Shown one piece after another: positions 51,368 to 61,180 of a DNA stretch of 64,000 nucleotides (its first letter is position 1; each line of letters begins with the position of its first letter). The notes under the pieces were generated by a model. The model did not search any database. It was not told the origin of the DNA and worked only from the letters and a program-made list of their open reading frames with translations. This stretch comes from Silene conica. Taxonomy: Eukaryota; Streptophyta; Magnoliopsida; Caryophyllales; Caryophyllaceae. The stretch is from assembly GCA_029255685.2 (NCBI GenBank), contig CM055312.2, positions 27,498,203 to 27,562,202 on the forward strand. The letters run 5' to 3'. Position numbers and translations under genes: made by a program.

Positions 51368-52534
51368 AAAATGGTTGATGGAGCTTCACGGGAAGGTACC
51401 CATTAGAAATCAAAATGGTTGGCTACATCATTCATATTGATGAATATAAACCAAATACGTTTGATTAAATAGCCAAGATAATTGAAAATGTTGAGAGTGA
51501 TGAAATCACAAATAACTACAAAATAGATTTAAGTACATAAGTGACTAGGTACCTTAGAGTGATAATTTGATCCCTCTGATATACCAATACGTCATGAGTT
51601 ATAAGATAACAGTGGGAGCTTCCCTCAAGAAAGGAAACTCAAGATCTAGAATGAGTTCTAGATATGTACTCAAATAAGATCATATTATGTGAGATAATAT
51701 GAGTTGGAAGAAGACCAAAATTTGTAGGTTTTGAAAACATGAATAAAAGGTTTATTCGAATTGATGATCATGCATCAAATGATATGGAGCAGTATTGACT
51801 GTCTTTGCATGACAATGTCATTTGAGTTATATTAACTCTCAATGAAAGATACTTTGTCAAAATCCCAATGGGTTGTAAGAGACAACTTTGAACCCCATAA
51901 AGTGAACTGGATTGACTTAGTATAGCCCCTGACCGCTTACATGAGGTGACATCCCAAAGCGAATGGAATGTGAGGCGACTGATGGCAAGTTCAAATGCCA
52001 TAGAGTCATATGTGATGACTAGTCGATCACATAGACAGACTGCCAGAGACACTCTGTCGGGCAAAATGACCGCTTATAGAGTTCTGCAAAATTTTATGAT
52101 AGCCGGGTCGTGGCAAGAGCTGCTATAGTATTCTTATGAGTCAATTCTTAGACTAAAGACTACTCTCCCAAGATGGTACAGTTTTGGCATAACCTTGATC
52201 CATTCTCTACGACTTTTCGTAACTGGAGTCAAATGGGATTGCTTTGGGTTGTGACTGACTGTGGATAGCTAAAGGGAGAAGTACGATAGAAATTGTCCAC
52301 CCCTTGTCAGGGTTGTTCAAATCTCAAGGCCACTCGAGGAGAAATTAACTGGAAATGCGTGGCCACGCTTGGAATGTATCTATGGTAGATAATTCCGGTC
52401 AAACAGTTATTCTCCAGATCGAGGAAACCACTCATGATATGATCGAATGCAAGTACGACCTCGGAGAGACACCTTGCATTGAGTGGGAGATTGTAATAGG
52501 ACAAGAGAATTGGTGACGCACACTTGTCAAGGAC
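51368..52534 (+). other. Non-coding interior of copia element B (3' part)
   Basis: Related to the 3' interior of element A; the segment at about 51870-52530 is the better-conserved part. A 20-bp direct repeat occurs at 51358 and 51402. No ORF with recognisable motifs. Confidence 0.6.
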
Positions 52535-52545
52535 AAGTGGGAGAT
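52535..52545 (+). other. Polypurine tract of copia element B
   Basis: AAGTGGGAGAT immediately before the right LTR. Confidence 0.8.
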
Positions 52546-53172
52546 TGTTGGGAAATGTGTCCTCAACAATAGTGCGATCACATAATTAAATCTCATGACG
52601 AGAATGCGCAAGGGATGATACGAAATTATGTTAGTCAACTGACCAACATTAATCGGTAATGATTGGCTAGCTAGAGTTTGACATTACTGTCGTATGACGG
52701 TTGATGCGTGTCTATTTTATGATGTTTTACATCTATTTTTACACGCATTTTGTCGCTCATTTACTATGTTTTAGCCCTTATTTCCCAACAATTGTCTACT
52801 TTCGTATTTTTATGCCCTTTTGCAGAATTATGCGGAAAAGAGGCGATTTCAAACCAAATCCGTCCTCAAGTGATTTTTATGGCTAAGGAAACGAAGGAAC
52901 GAAGCCTAGCACACATTTCAAGGCCTGAAGATAGCATAAGCAAAGGTGCATATAGTTTACAAGCTCTAAAAAAGTAAAGAATCGATCCACGATATTGCAG
53001 CCTGTTTCAAATGGCTATATCTCGAGTTCTAGAGCTGATAATGGAGTGATTCCAGTTGGAGGTGAAAGCTTATCCTCTTAGCTTTCCAACGCCGTGAGAA
53101 TCGCCTTATTATGATGAGTAACGAAGAAGTGACAGCTGTTTTAAGATCGACGCGCGCTGCAGGCCCGACATT

Positions 53173-53206
53173 AGGTCGACCGACCTGCTACCTAGGTCGG
53201 TCGATC
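53173..53206. repeat. Hairpin with AGGTCGACCGACCT arms
   Basis: AGGTCGACCGACCT, a short loop, then AGGTCGGTCGATC. One mismatch. Confidence 0.85.
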
Positions 53207-53753
53207 ACAGCACAGACCCAGAAGTTTCCGCAAAGCCCATTCAAGTGATAAGGTCATTAGGAAACTCTTTATTTCTGCCTATTTAAGCTAATTACGTGAT
53301 TAGGGTTAAGCATTCAGTTTTCTATCTATTATCTAGCATCCAATACTCAGTCTATTTCTACATCTAATTACAAACTCTCAATTTATCTTTAGTTTTAGTT
53401 CTCTCTTTTCAAGGTTATTGTTTTGTAAGTTTTATTCATTGTTCATCAATCCTTCCGCGATAATCAATAAAGCTTGTTCTTTTCTGCCCTAATCCATATT
53501 CCGGTAATTCTTATTTCAATTTCAGTTTATCAATTGTTCTTGTCTTAGAATTATTAGTATCCGGTTTAAGTTAGAATCCCAAAGCCTTTGTTATTATTGC
53601 ATGTATAGATTAATGTCCATTATGATTTCCATGTTTTCTTCTATTTTCATTATTGTTTCAATAGTCATGAGTAGCTAATTTCATATGTTAGGATGTAGGG
53701 AGTAAATATGCATCGATAATATAATTTTCGAGATCAATCTGTTGCAGGCAGGA

Positions 53754-53786
53754 GGTCGGCCGACCGGGCTAGCTGGTCGGTCGACC
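53754..53786. repeat. Hairpin with GGTCGGCCGACC arms
   Basis: GGTCGGCCGACC, 9-base loop, GGTCGGTCGACC; one wobble-compatible mismatch. Confidence 0.85.
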
Positions 53787-54385
53787 GACTCGTGTTCGTA
53801 TTTAGTTTCGTTTTAATTCGTAGACTATAATAACCTACAAAGAGACTGAAAGGAGACTTGTAGGATGTTAGTAATGACCTACCCAAGATTGAAAGATACG
53901 GGAAGGGCATTGGTTTACGTCTTAAGACGGCTAGGTTACTTAAGACTGAAAGGTATGTGACCTAGAATTTAGGAATCACCCTTATTGTTGACACCCAATA
54001 ATTGTGAGACCTAGAGACTAATAGCATAGGTCGAAAGGAGCTATTAGGTACCATAGACCGAAACGATATGTTACACCCCTTACGCGCCTGCAATACATGT
54101 TGACTTAGGATTTATACTATCTTAGCTATTTATTACCCAAACATCCTAGCATCTCTTTTACTATAGTTTTATTCTCATATTTATTTACTTGTTTTATTTT
54201 TATCTTTATTCTAGACTTAGTAATAACCAATTCAAACCCCCCAAATTGTTCTCTTAAAATATTAACATCAAATAATAAACATTCCCCACCTCTCTGTGGT
54301 TCGACCCTGACTTTCACTATCTATAGTCAAAGCTAGGAAATTATAAATCTTATCTTTGGTGCCCTCAACGATGGGCATCAAATTT

Positions 54386-54403
54386 TGGCGCCGTTGCCGG
54401 GGA
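54386..54403 (+). other. Primer-binding site of the Athila-like fragment
   Basis: TGGCGCCGTTGCCGGGGA, identical to that of the intact Athila element and 5 bp after the LTR. Confidence 0.9.
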
Positions 54404-54420
54404 GGTGACGCCAGTGTTTA

Positions 54421-55059
54421 TTGTTTTTTGTTTATGTTTTCCTTTTTTCTTTCGCTGTCATGACCATCGCCCCTTTCCCACAACTCGAGCATGAACCTTT
54501 GTATATCTATTGTGATAGATTAACCTCTTTCCCTTCTCAATCTGACTATCTTGTTAGTATTGGGTTGCTTTGTCGTATCATTTATGATGGAGTTACTGGT
54601 AAAACCTTGATCGAGATTGAGGGGAAGTGTGGACGGGATTTTCTTGACCTACCTTATGAGATGCAATGTGAGCTTCTTAAAAACCTAATCCGAGCCAGTG
54701 GAGATACAGAGAGGTATGAGAGCACTGATTTTAGTAACTCAGATTCTTCTGTCGAGAGTGACCATATCACTCTCATTGCTGAAGATTCACTTAATCTTGA
54801 TGAGGATGAGTATGATAGGTTACTTGACCTTCTTTCCCTCCCTGTTGATAACACTGACTTGGATACAACTGATGAGTTAGAAATTTACGCCTTGACTGAC
54901 CAACCTATTTCTGTAGGCGTTAGTAATGAACATATTTCTGACATGATTGAACCTTCGGTTAATGAACCTTGTTTCGTGCAGGATTCAGTTATTGACATTT
55001 TTAATGTTTTTGATAATATTAGTGAATGTTCTGTGCAAAGGATCCTTCGGAGGCTTTGA
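54421..55059 (+). CDS. Unrecognised acidic protein in Athila-like fragment (first frame)
   Basis: 212 codons. The first 15 residues are hydrophobic, but a second in-frame ATG (MTIAPFPQLEHEP) is the likelier start. Rich in Asp/Glu/Ser, with a YEMQCELLKNLIRASGD segment. I do not recognise the family. It lies directly after the primer site, where gag is expected, but has no gag motif or knuckle. It overlaps the next open frame (55026-55454) in another phase, so the two may be parts of one broken gene. Confidence 0.4.
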   Translation: MFFVYVFLFSFAVMTIAPFPQLEHEPLYIYCDRLTSFPSQSDYLVSIGLLCRIIYDGVTGKTLIEIEGKCGRDFLDLPYEMQCELLKNLIRASGDTERYESTDFSNSDSSVESDHITLIAEDSLNLDEDEYDRLLDLLSLPVDNTDLDTTDELEIYALTDQPISVGVSNEHISDMIEPSVNEPCFVQDSVIDIFNVFDNISECSVQRILRRL

Positions 55060-55454
55060 TGTGTTTTGAGGCATGTGCAGGTGAATCTCTTGCGCATGAG
55101 GCTGATTTGGATGCTCCAGAAATTGCGACTCTAGTGGCAGAGTCTATAGGCGTTAGGAAGAGAGATGTTCTCGATCGAGTAGTACCACTTACTCGATCAA
55201 ATGATGTAGAGAATGACATCACTCAAGGTGATCGTTTGGCTGAAGAAAAGAGCCCTAAGAAGAAGAAATCCAGGAAGGTGTCGGCCCACGACTTGGGAGT
55301 CGACAAATCCGGGAGATGGATGGCTAGAGCTGTGGATGATGACCCACCTACCTACACGGTGGAGAGAAACTCATCTACCCGAATCACCATGGCTGAAGGG
55401 GTAGCATGTAGTCAGAGCCCTTGGTCGAAGAAACCATGCATCCTTCGGGGATGA
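55026..55454 (+). CDS. Unrecognised basic protein in Athila-like fragment (second frame)
   Basis: 142 codons with a lysine cluster (EEKSPKKKKSRKVSAHDLGV) followed by GRWMARAVDDDPPTYTVE. Overlaps the preceding frame by 34 bp in a shifted phase. No assigned function. It could be the 3' part of the same element-encoded protein. The stop at 55454 is followed by AT-rich non-coding DNA. Confidence 0.35.
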   Translation: MFCAKDPSEALMCFEACAGESLAHEADLDAPEIATLVAESIGVRKRDVLDRVVPLTRSNDVENDITQGDRLAEEKSPKKKKSRKVSAHDLGVDKSGRWMARAVDDDPPTYTVERNSSTRITMAEGVACSQSPWSKKPCILRG

Positions 55455-55700
55455 CTTCTTCTTTTTGCTCGTTTCTGTTTTCTTAAAACTATTTTTCTAT
55501 TTTGTTAAGACCTTTTAGTTTGCTTGCTTTAGATTTTCGAACAATTTTGCTTTTGTTGCATAGTTGGGACAAGTAGACTTGGTTCTGGATTTTTGCGCAT
55601 GTTTTTGGGCGCTTGTATAATGATTTTCAGGTTTGGGGAAGGTTAATTTGATTGATACAAGTTAATCTCGCGACGAAGGAGGCTACTATACAGGAATCTG

Positions 55701-55796
55701 GGTCGACCGACCTCCACCACCAGTCGGTCGACCAGACCTCTGCATTCCAGAAGACTGGCAATTGGTCGGTCGACCAGGGAGAGGGGTCGACCGACC
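55701..55796. repeat. Two adjacent GGTCGACCGACC hairpins
   Basis: 55701-55733: GGTCGACCGAC, loop, GTCGGTCGACC. 55764-55796: GGTCGGTCGACC, 9-base loop, GGTCGACCGACC. Arms perfectly complementary in both, with orientation inverted between them. Confidence 0.9.
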
Positions 55797-56953
55797 AGCT
55801 CTCCTGTGCAGACGTCTCAAGGAATTTCGGGAAGCGTGCAATCACAATAGGGAAGCCCTTTCCTTATTTTATCCTTTATTCTTCCGCTCCTTCGTCTATT
55901 TTCAAACCTTCAAATTCATTTTTTATCACCCAAAACATGCTTAATCCCCGAAAAAGGTCTTTCCTTTCTTTGACTTTTTCAGGTACTTGGAGTGGCACTA
56001 CTGGCCACCAAAACCCCCCAGCTTACGCTGGTTTGGCGAGGTTTCTCATGCGCTTGAAAATCCAGTGAGTTCTTTCCTTTTTCCTTGGTTTTTACTTTTT
56101 GTTTTTTTTTAAATTTTATGAAACCTTTACTTAGGCTAATGCACAATGGGGACATTGTGCGGTTTGGTTTGGGGAATGGTTTTGTGTCACATGCATTGTT
56201 CCATTGCATTTTGTCAGACGTTTATTGCATTTCCGTATTGCATTGTTTTTCTTTATTTCTCTTGCATATACAAAAGAAAAATCCAAAAAAATAGAAAAAT
56301 TCAAAAAAATTCAAAAAAATGTACGTTTATTTTAGCATATAGGTCGAGTCGGAACGAGAGTATTTCAAGGATGATCTTTGCTATCTTACATGTTTATGCC
56401 TTTACCTTGCCTTGTCAACTTGTCTTAGTATGAGAGTCTTTTGCATATCTACGAGATTTTGTCAATTTGTATATCTTGAGACTTGACTTATACCTTGGCA
56501 ACCTACTATACATTCTAAGTTTTAGAGCTTATTTCCTGGTTTTATTCTTAAACCAGTTGTCTAGGATGTGAGTAGTACTCCCCTTGGAACATGTTACATC
56601 AATATGCATAAACATTAACTTGAATTACTATTTACTTGTTTTACTATCTCGTTTTGTGAGTCTTGGTACGTGCATTTGGGATCCCTTTTCTCCTATTTAC
56701 CCATAAGCCCTACATAGACAAAATTGTCTTTTTATTCCCCCAAAACTACATCCCATACTTAGCCTACCCTTCCAAGCTAGTATTTGTGGTCTTTGGTTAA
56801 TTTTTTTTGAAGCATCTTGGTTTGTATGCTATCTTGAGCAAAAAGAGAAAAGAAAGAAAGCAAGAAAAAGAAAAAGAACAGAAAAATTCAGAAAAATTCA
56901 GAAAAAGAAAGAAAGAAAAGAAAAACGAAAAATCAAAATTTACAGCGAAGTCA

Positions 56954-57006
56954 GTCGACCGACCACCTTCGTAGGTCGGTCGACCACCTTCGTAGGTCGG
57001 TCGACC
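56954..57006. repeat. Triple-arm GTCGACCGACC hairpin
   Basis: GTCGACCGACC, spacer, GGTCGGTCGAC, then the same 20-bp spacer-plus-arm unit repeated, giving two alternative pairings. Confidence 0.88.
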
Positions 57007-59278
57007 AACTGACAGCACCATAATTCAAAATTCGTTCTGAAATCCCTTTCTTTTATATGTTATCACTCCCGTACTTCATTCAAAATATTTGGGAGTCCTT
57101 TCTTATATTTAATGTGAGAGTTGTGCTACAAAAGAGCACTTTCTTAATATCAAAAAGTCGTGAAATATGTTGTTGGGAACCGGTTTTACAAGCTTGGCTA
57201 CTAACCCCACAAATCCAAAAAAACATATAGGACAATTCCCTTAATTGATGAAATGATCAAATGTATATTAATACGAGTTGATCATATTCCTTAAACTCGT
57301 ATATCGAGAAATCAGAGGTTAAATTTTATTGTAAGATTTATGTTTGTAATTGAAACGTGTCAATTATTAAACATTGAACAATATTTTATAGTATCGTAAT
57401 TAGAATGAATTGGGTTGTATATTATTACAAGGGTTGTAAATCGTATTGACGATTATTGTAAATAACCATTTTATATTAGTAATTACGAATTACTTGTCAA
57501 ATTGATAAATATGATTTATTTAATTTATAAATAATATTTATTTGATAAATATATATGTTTTAAATTAAAACAATTGTATTTTATAACATTGTGACATATT
57601 GTATGTCACATAATGTACAATTGTGCAATTGACAAAATTATAAAATGAAGTCCATTTTGCTAATTAGGGTGCCGGGTAGGTTGAGGTGGTTTAAGGGTTC
57701 TTAATTTGTGTTTTAAGTAGTTAAGACACAATGATAACCTAGATTAACACCTAATGGTTAGGGTTGCATGCCTAGGTCATGGGTAATCTAAAATAGCTCT
57801 TTCTTTTCCCTTTCCCCATACCCTAGCCGGCTCACCCCTTCGCCATGTCCACTTAAGTTAATTCTCTTACTTAAGTAAATGATGTGTAATTATAAAAGAT
57901 GGATACACCCTCATTCTATAGCTCTTAGCCGAAATTTTCTAGAGAGAAAATACCAAAACCTCTTATATATTATAAGATAATATTTTCTAAAATAATAATA
58001 TTAGTATTATTAGTTTTATAATTCTAATTAGTGATTAGAACTTAGTTTAAGGAAACCGATTCTTGCCCTAACTTCCTCAAGGTCTCGGTTTATTAAGGGG
58101 TGTCTTGGGTGCATCTTGAAGGAGGTGTTCTATTTGGATACAAAGGAGGATCATCCTTGGCACGATTTCGTCGAATTGTAAGCATTCGATTCCTATTTTC
58201 CGCATAAGTTTTAGCATGCATAAGATCTAAAAACATTTATAATTAAAACGTTAATTATCAACTTATTTAGTATGACTAAATTATTAGGTTTTGAGTTATT
58301 ATAACCTAACAGGGAGATACAACAATCTTGTCTGTAACATCCCGTATTTTCATAAAATATATTTTAAGGGTTTTTAATTATTTTAAGTAATAAAATAATA
58401 TTTTAATATTTATTGAGGACGTATTTTAAATAAGTCGTAAGATCTGTCTTAAGAGCCTTAAGTCCCTAAGACGAATACAACTTGGCAAACTTAAGTCCGT
58501 ATCAAATAACCCGTTCATTTCCAAACCCGTTTTCATTTAAACGGGAAAGGACACATAAAACCCCTAAACCCTTATGAATGTCGACATAAGCAATTCTCAA
58601 AAATAAGAACAGTGTCATCTTCATTTCTCATTTCCTCCTAAAACCTTCAATCTCTTAACCCAATTTCAGTCATCATCCGATTTCCGAATCACGGTAATTT
58701 ATACATTTTTGGAATCCTCATGAAATTTTCAAGTCATCTATCACTTCCAATTTCCATTTCCTTTAGTTCGAAAATTGGCCTGTTTTTGTAGAATCCGACT
58801 TTTAGTCCCTAAAATCCGTTTTTTCTTGTTGTAGGTGAAGGCTTAGACGGCCCTAGTGTGGATAGCTACGTTATTGAGGAGGAGCTTTGATCAAGATCGC
58901 TTTTGAGGTGACAATTAAGAGAAACTCGGCCTTATTTGTGATATTAACACTTTTCTTGTTTAAGATGGTTATAGTTCCTGATTTTTCATGTTGTGATGGT
59001 TGTTGGGACTTAGTATCATGCTAGGATTCCTTAAGAAAGACTTTCATATGCCTTGTTTGTGTTATATATGCCTTGTTGTTGAATTTCAGAAATTATGTGC
59101 TTAAGACGGATACAAAGAATAATCTTATTGAGGCTTAATTGTGGGATTAATTGCTGGTATTCGGTGTATATGGTGATTATATATGCTGGGAAAGCTTTGT
59201 ATGTTGTGATTTTAGAAGTTTAGAACCGATTTGAGAGAAGATTTGAATGTTTAGGAAAATGCGATTTTGCGTACAGCG

Positions 59279-59676
59279 GACTCTGAGCCGGTAGGCTGAC
59301 CGGCAGCCGGTCAGCCGGCTCAGAGTCGGGGTTGTTTTCTTTTGAATGCGGAGATTTAGGAGAAAGGGTTCTGAGCCGGTAGGTCGGCCGCCGGTCGACC
59401 GGCTCAGAATCCCTCTTTGGGTGTCTTGTGGAATTTTTGCAAGGGCTTGGGAAAGGAGTCCCAGCCGGCAGACCGGCAGCCGGTCCACCGGCTGAGAGTC
59501 TCTCCTTGTTTTTCTGAATTTGAAGAAAGGGTATTGGGAAGGGACTCCCAGCCGGCTGGCTGACGGACGGTCCACCGGCTGAGAGCCTCTTCTCATTGTT
59601 TTCAGAATTGTAAAGGCTTAGGGGAAGGGACTCCCAGCCGGCCGACCGGCAGACTGTCCCGGACCGGCTGAGAGCC
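59279..59676. repeat. Tandem array of five GC-rich hairpins, about 87-bp period
   Basis: Hairpins begin near 59279, 59369, 59456, 59542 and 59629. Each has outer arms of the type CTGAGCCGG/CCGGCTCAG or CCCAGCCGG/CCGGCTGAG, and unit 1 pairs over roughly 22 bp. AT-rich spacers separate them. Confidence 0.85.
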
Positions 59677-59818
59677 CCTGTTCTCATTGTTTTGTTTATA
59701 ACTTTCAAACGGTTTATCGGTTTTGTTTGAGATTCGTTCCGCGTACCTTATATGTGTGTTTGAGGTCCCCGGAGGATGGGCGACACTATATTGGGTTCGG
59801 GAATGGAGAGAGGATAGA

Positions 59819-60650
59819 GACCCCCCGGTCGGGTAACCAAAAGGGAAACCGGCTCTCCCTCAACTTAGTTCCCGGGATCAATTAGGTGTTGATTAGAAGT
59901 ATAAGAGATTAGAGCTATAGATTAGTTTCTATATTTGGATGATATTGTATTGATGCGTATTAAGGTATGCCTTAAGCTGGCCTCTGAGCTTAATACGTGA
60001 GCTTGTTGTCATATATTGGGATATGCCTTAAGTTGGCCTCTAAGCCCTATATGTGTATGGTTGTCGTGTCTGGGATATGCCTTAAGCTGGCCTCTGAGCC
60101 CAGACATGTTTGATTGTGATCGCATTGGAACATGCCTTAAGTTGGCCTCTGAGTCTGACGAGTAGAGCAGCTGCACAATGGGGTAGCTAAGGTACTGACA
60201 CCTTGCCCGGAGTGCAGATGTTGATGCTAGGACATGCCTTAAGTTGGCCTCTGAGTCTAGTGTCTTGTGATGCAGTGAAGGGACATGCCTTAAGCTGGCC
60301 TCTGAGTCCTTTACTTTTGGGTGCTAGTCCATGCGTTGTGATGTCGCCTCTGAGTCTAGTGTATTGCTGATTGGCAGGTCTATGCCTTAAGTTGGCCTCT
60401 GAGTCCTTGCTTGTGATTTTGGTCTTTAGGTTATGTCTTAAGTTGACCGCTGAACCTTATACTTGCTGAGTTTTATCTGCTTGCCTAGAGTTGGTACAGT
60501 GTCAGATATAGATGATGATATTGAGGATTATATTATCTTGGTTATAGTTTGTTCATCCAAGGCATTGGATGACTCTTTGGTCAGTTTCGTAAATAATTTG
60601 GACTGAAAGACCCCCCGACCGGGTAACCGGTAGGGAAACCCGTTCTCCTT
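59819..60650. repeat. Direct repeats flanking the stem-loop array
   Basis: GACCCCCCGGTCGGGTAACC at 59819 and GACCCCCCGACCGGGTAACC at 60609, each followed by a related AGGGAAACC...TCTCC stretch, bracket the array. Confidence 0.75.
59956..60465. repeat. Nine-unit stem-loop array with constant loop and changing stems
   Basis: Core ATGCCTTAAGYTGGCCTCTG recurs about every 50-60 bp. Stem arms: 59956-59964 CGTATTAAG with 59989-59997 CTTAATACG; 60010-60020 with 60045-60053 (CATATA..GGG with CCC..TATATG); 60067-60074 TGTCTGGG with 60099-60106 CCCAGACA; later units are imperfect but still pair. Confidence 0.85.
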
Positions 60651-61180
60651 CCAAATGGTCTCCGAAGTTGGTTGAGAGCCGTGCATTAGTGATTTCATGA
60701 TAGTATGAGATTCAGTTGATGAGATATTTATACTTCACATTTTTATATATGCTAGAGTATTCTGTTTGTATTTTTGTGTTACGTGTCGTTACAAAAGGTG
60801 GCTAGGAGAACTCTAGTCACTCCCCACTGATTGTGGCGTACATGTTTACATGTATGTAGGTACATGCAGGTTGGCAGGGGTTGCTGAGAGCTAGCGAGTG
60901 ATGATCCGCTTATCATCTTTTGACTTACACTTCACGATAGCTAGACTCTAGTTTTGATATAGTTTATGTTTTGGTGCCTGTAGGGATGTTCTATCCCAGG
61001 CTGTTGTATATATTTCGTTTCAGTACTTAGACAGTATACTTATCTATTTCTGTTTATGTCAGTTTCCGTTTTCAGTTTTAATTCACCTCGCATGTTTATG
61101 TTAAAAAGTTTTAATTCCGCTGCATTTTTAGTACTTTGTATGATTTTATTTTCCGCTTTCGCGAGGGGTTTTACATTGTC

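Larger units (their letters stand above)
52702..54380 (+). repeat. 5' LTR of the Athila-like fragment
   Basis: 1679 bp, TGATGCG...GGGCATCA. Contains hairpins at 53173-53206 and 53754-53786. No partner LTR in the window. Confidence 0.75.
52701..57225 (+). mobile_element. Athila-like gypsy fragment (5' LTR and part of interior)
   Basis: The LTR (52702-54380), Athila-type primer site and 2.8 kb of interior are present. No second LTR and no pol. The 3' junction coincides with loss of about 31 bp of the host LTR, indicating a deletion and no intact end. It carries its own family of GGTCGGTCGACC hairpins. Confidence 0.75.
55455..57225 (+). other. Non-coding interior of Athila-like fragment, with hairpins
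   Basis: AT-rich, with an A-rich tract at 56270-56320 and a purine-rich stretch at 56840-56935. The hairpins at 55701-55733, 55764-55796 and 56954-57006 stand out by GC content. A purine-rich GGTTTGGTTTGGGGAATGG near 56160 resembles a plus-strand primer, but no LTR follows it. Confidence 0.55.
44420..58311 (+). mobile_element. Copia-type gag-only LTR retrotransposon (family B)
   Basis: Target duplication GGGAG (44415-44419 and 58312-58316). LTR ends TGTTGGGAAA...CCTAACA. Primer site TGGTATCAGAGC just inside the left LTR. The right LTR is interrupted by an Athila-like fragment, and the interior carries a fold-back element. Only a decayed gag is present. Related to family A in gag, hairpin and purine tract. 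Confidence 0.88.
52546..58311 (+). repeat. 3' LTR of copia element B, interrupted
   Basis: Pieces 52546-52700 and 57226-58311. Compared with the left LTR, about 31 bp around GGTCAGTTGATCCC are missing at the junction. Confidence 0.85.
58333..61175. mobile_element. Solo LTR (2.84 kb) with two structured repeat arrays
   Basis: TGTAACATCCC...GGGGTTTTACA with target duplication TTGTC (58328-58332 and 61176-61180). No primer site, interior or second LTR. It carries an array of five GC-rich hairpins (59279-59676) and a nine-unit stem-loop array (59956-60465). The family is probably Ty3/gypsy by its termini. Confidence 0.82.

Noticed and set aside
59956..60465. Regularly spaced repeats resembling a CRISPR array
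   Set aside because: Spacer lengths are irregular, the spacers hold arms complementary to each other around the repeat, and the array lies in a plant LTR with no cas genes.
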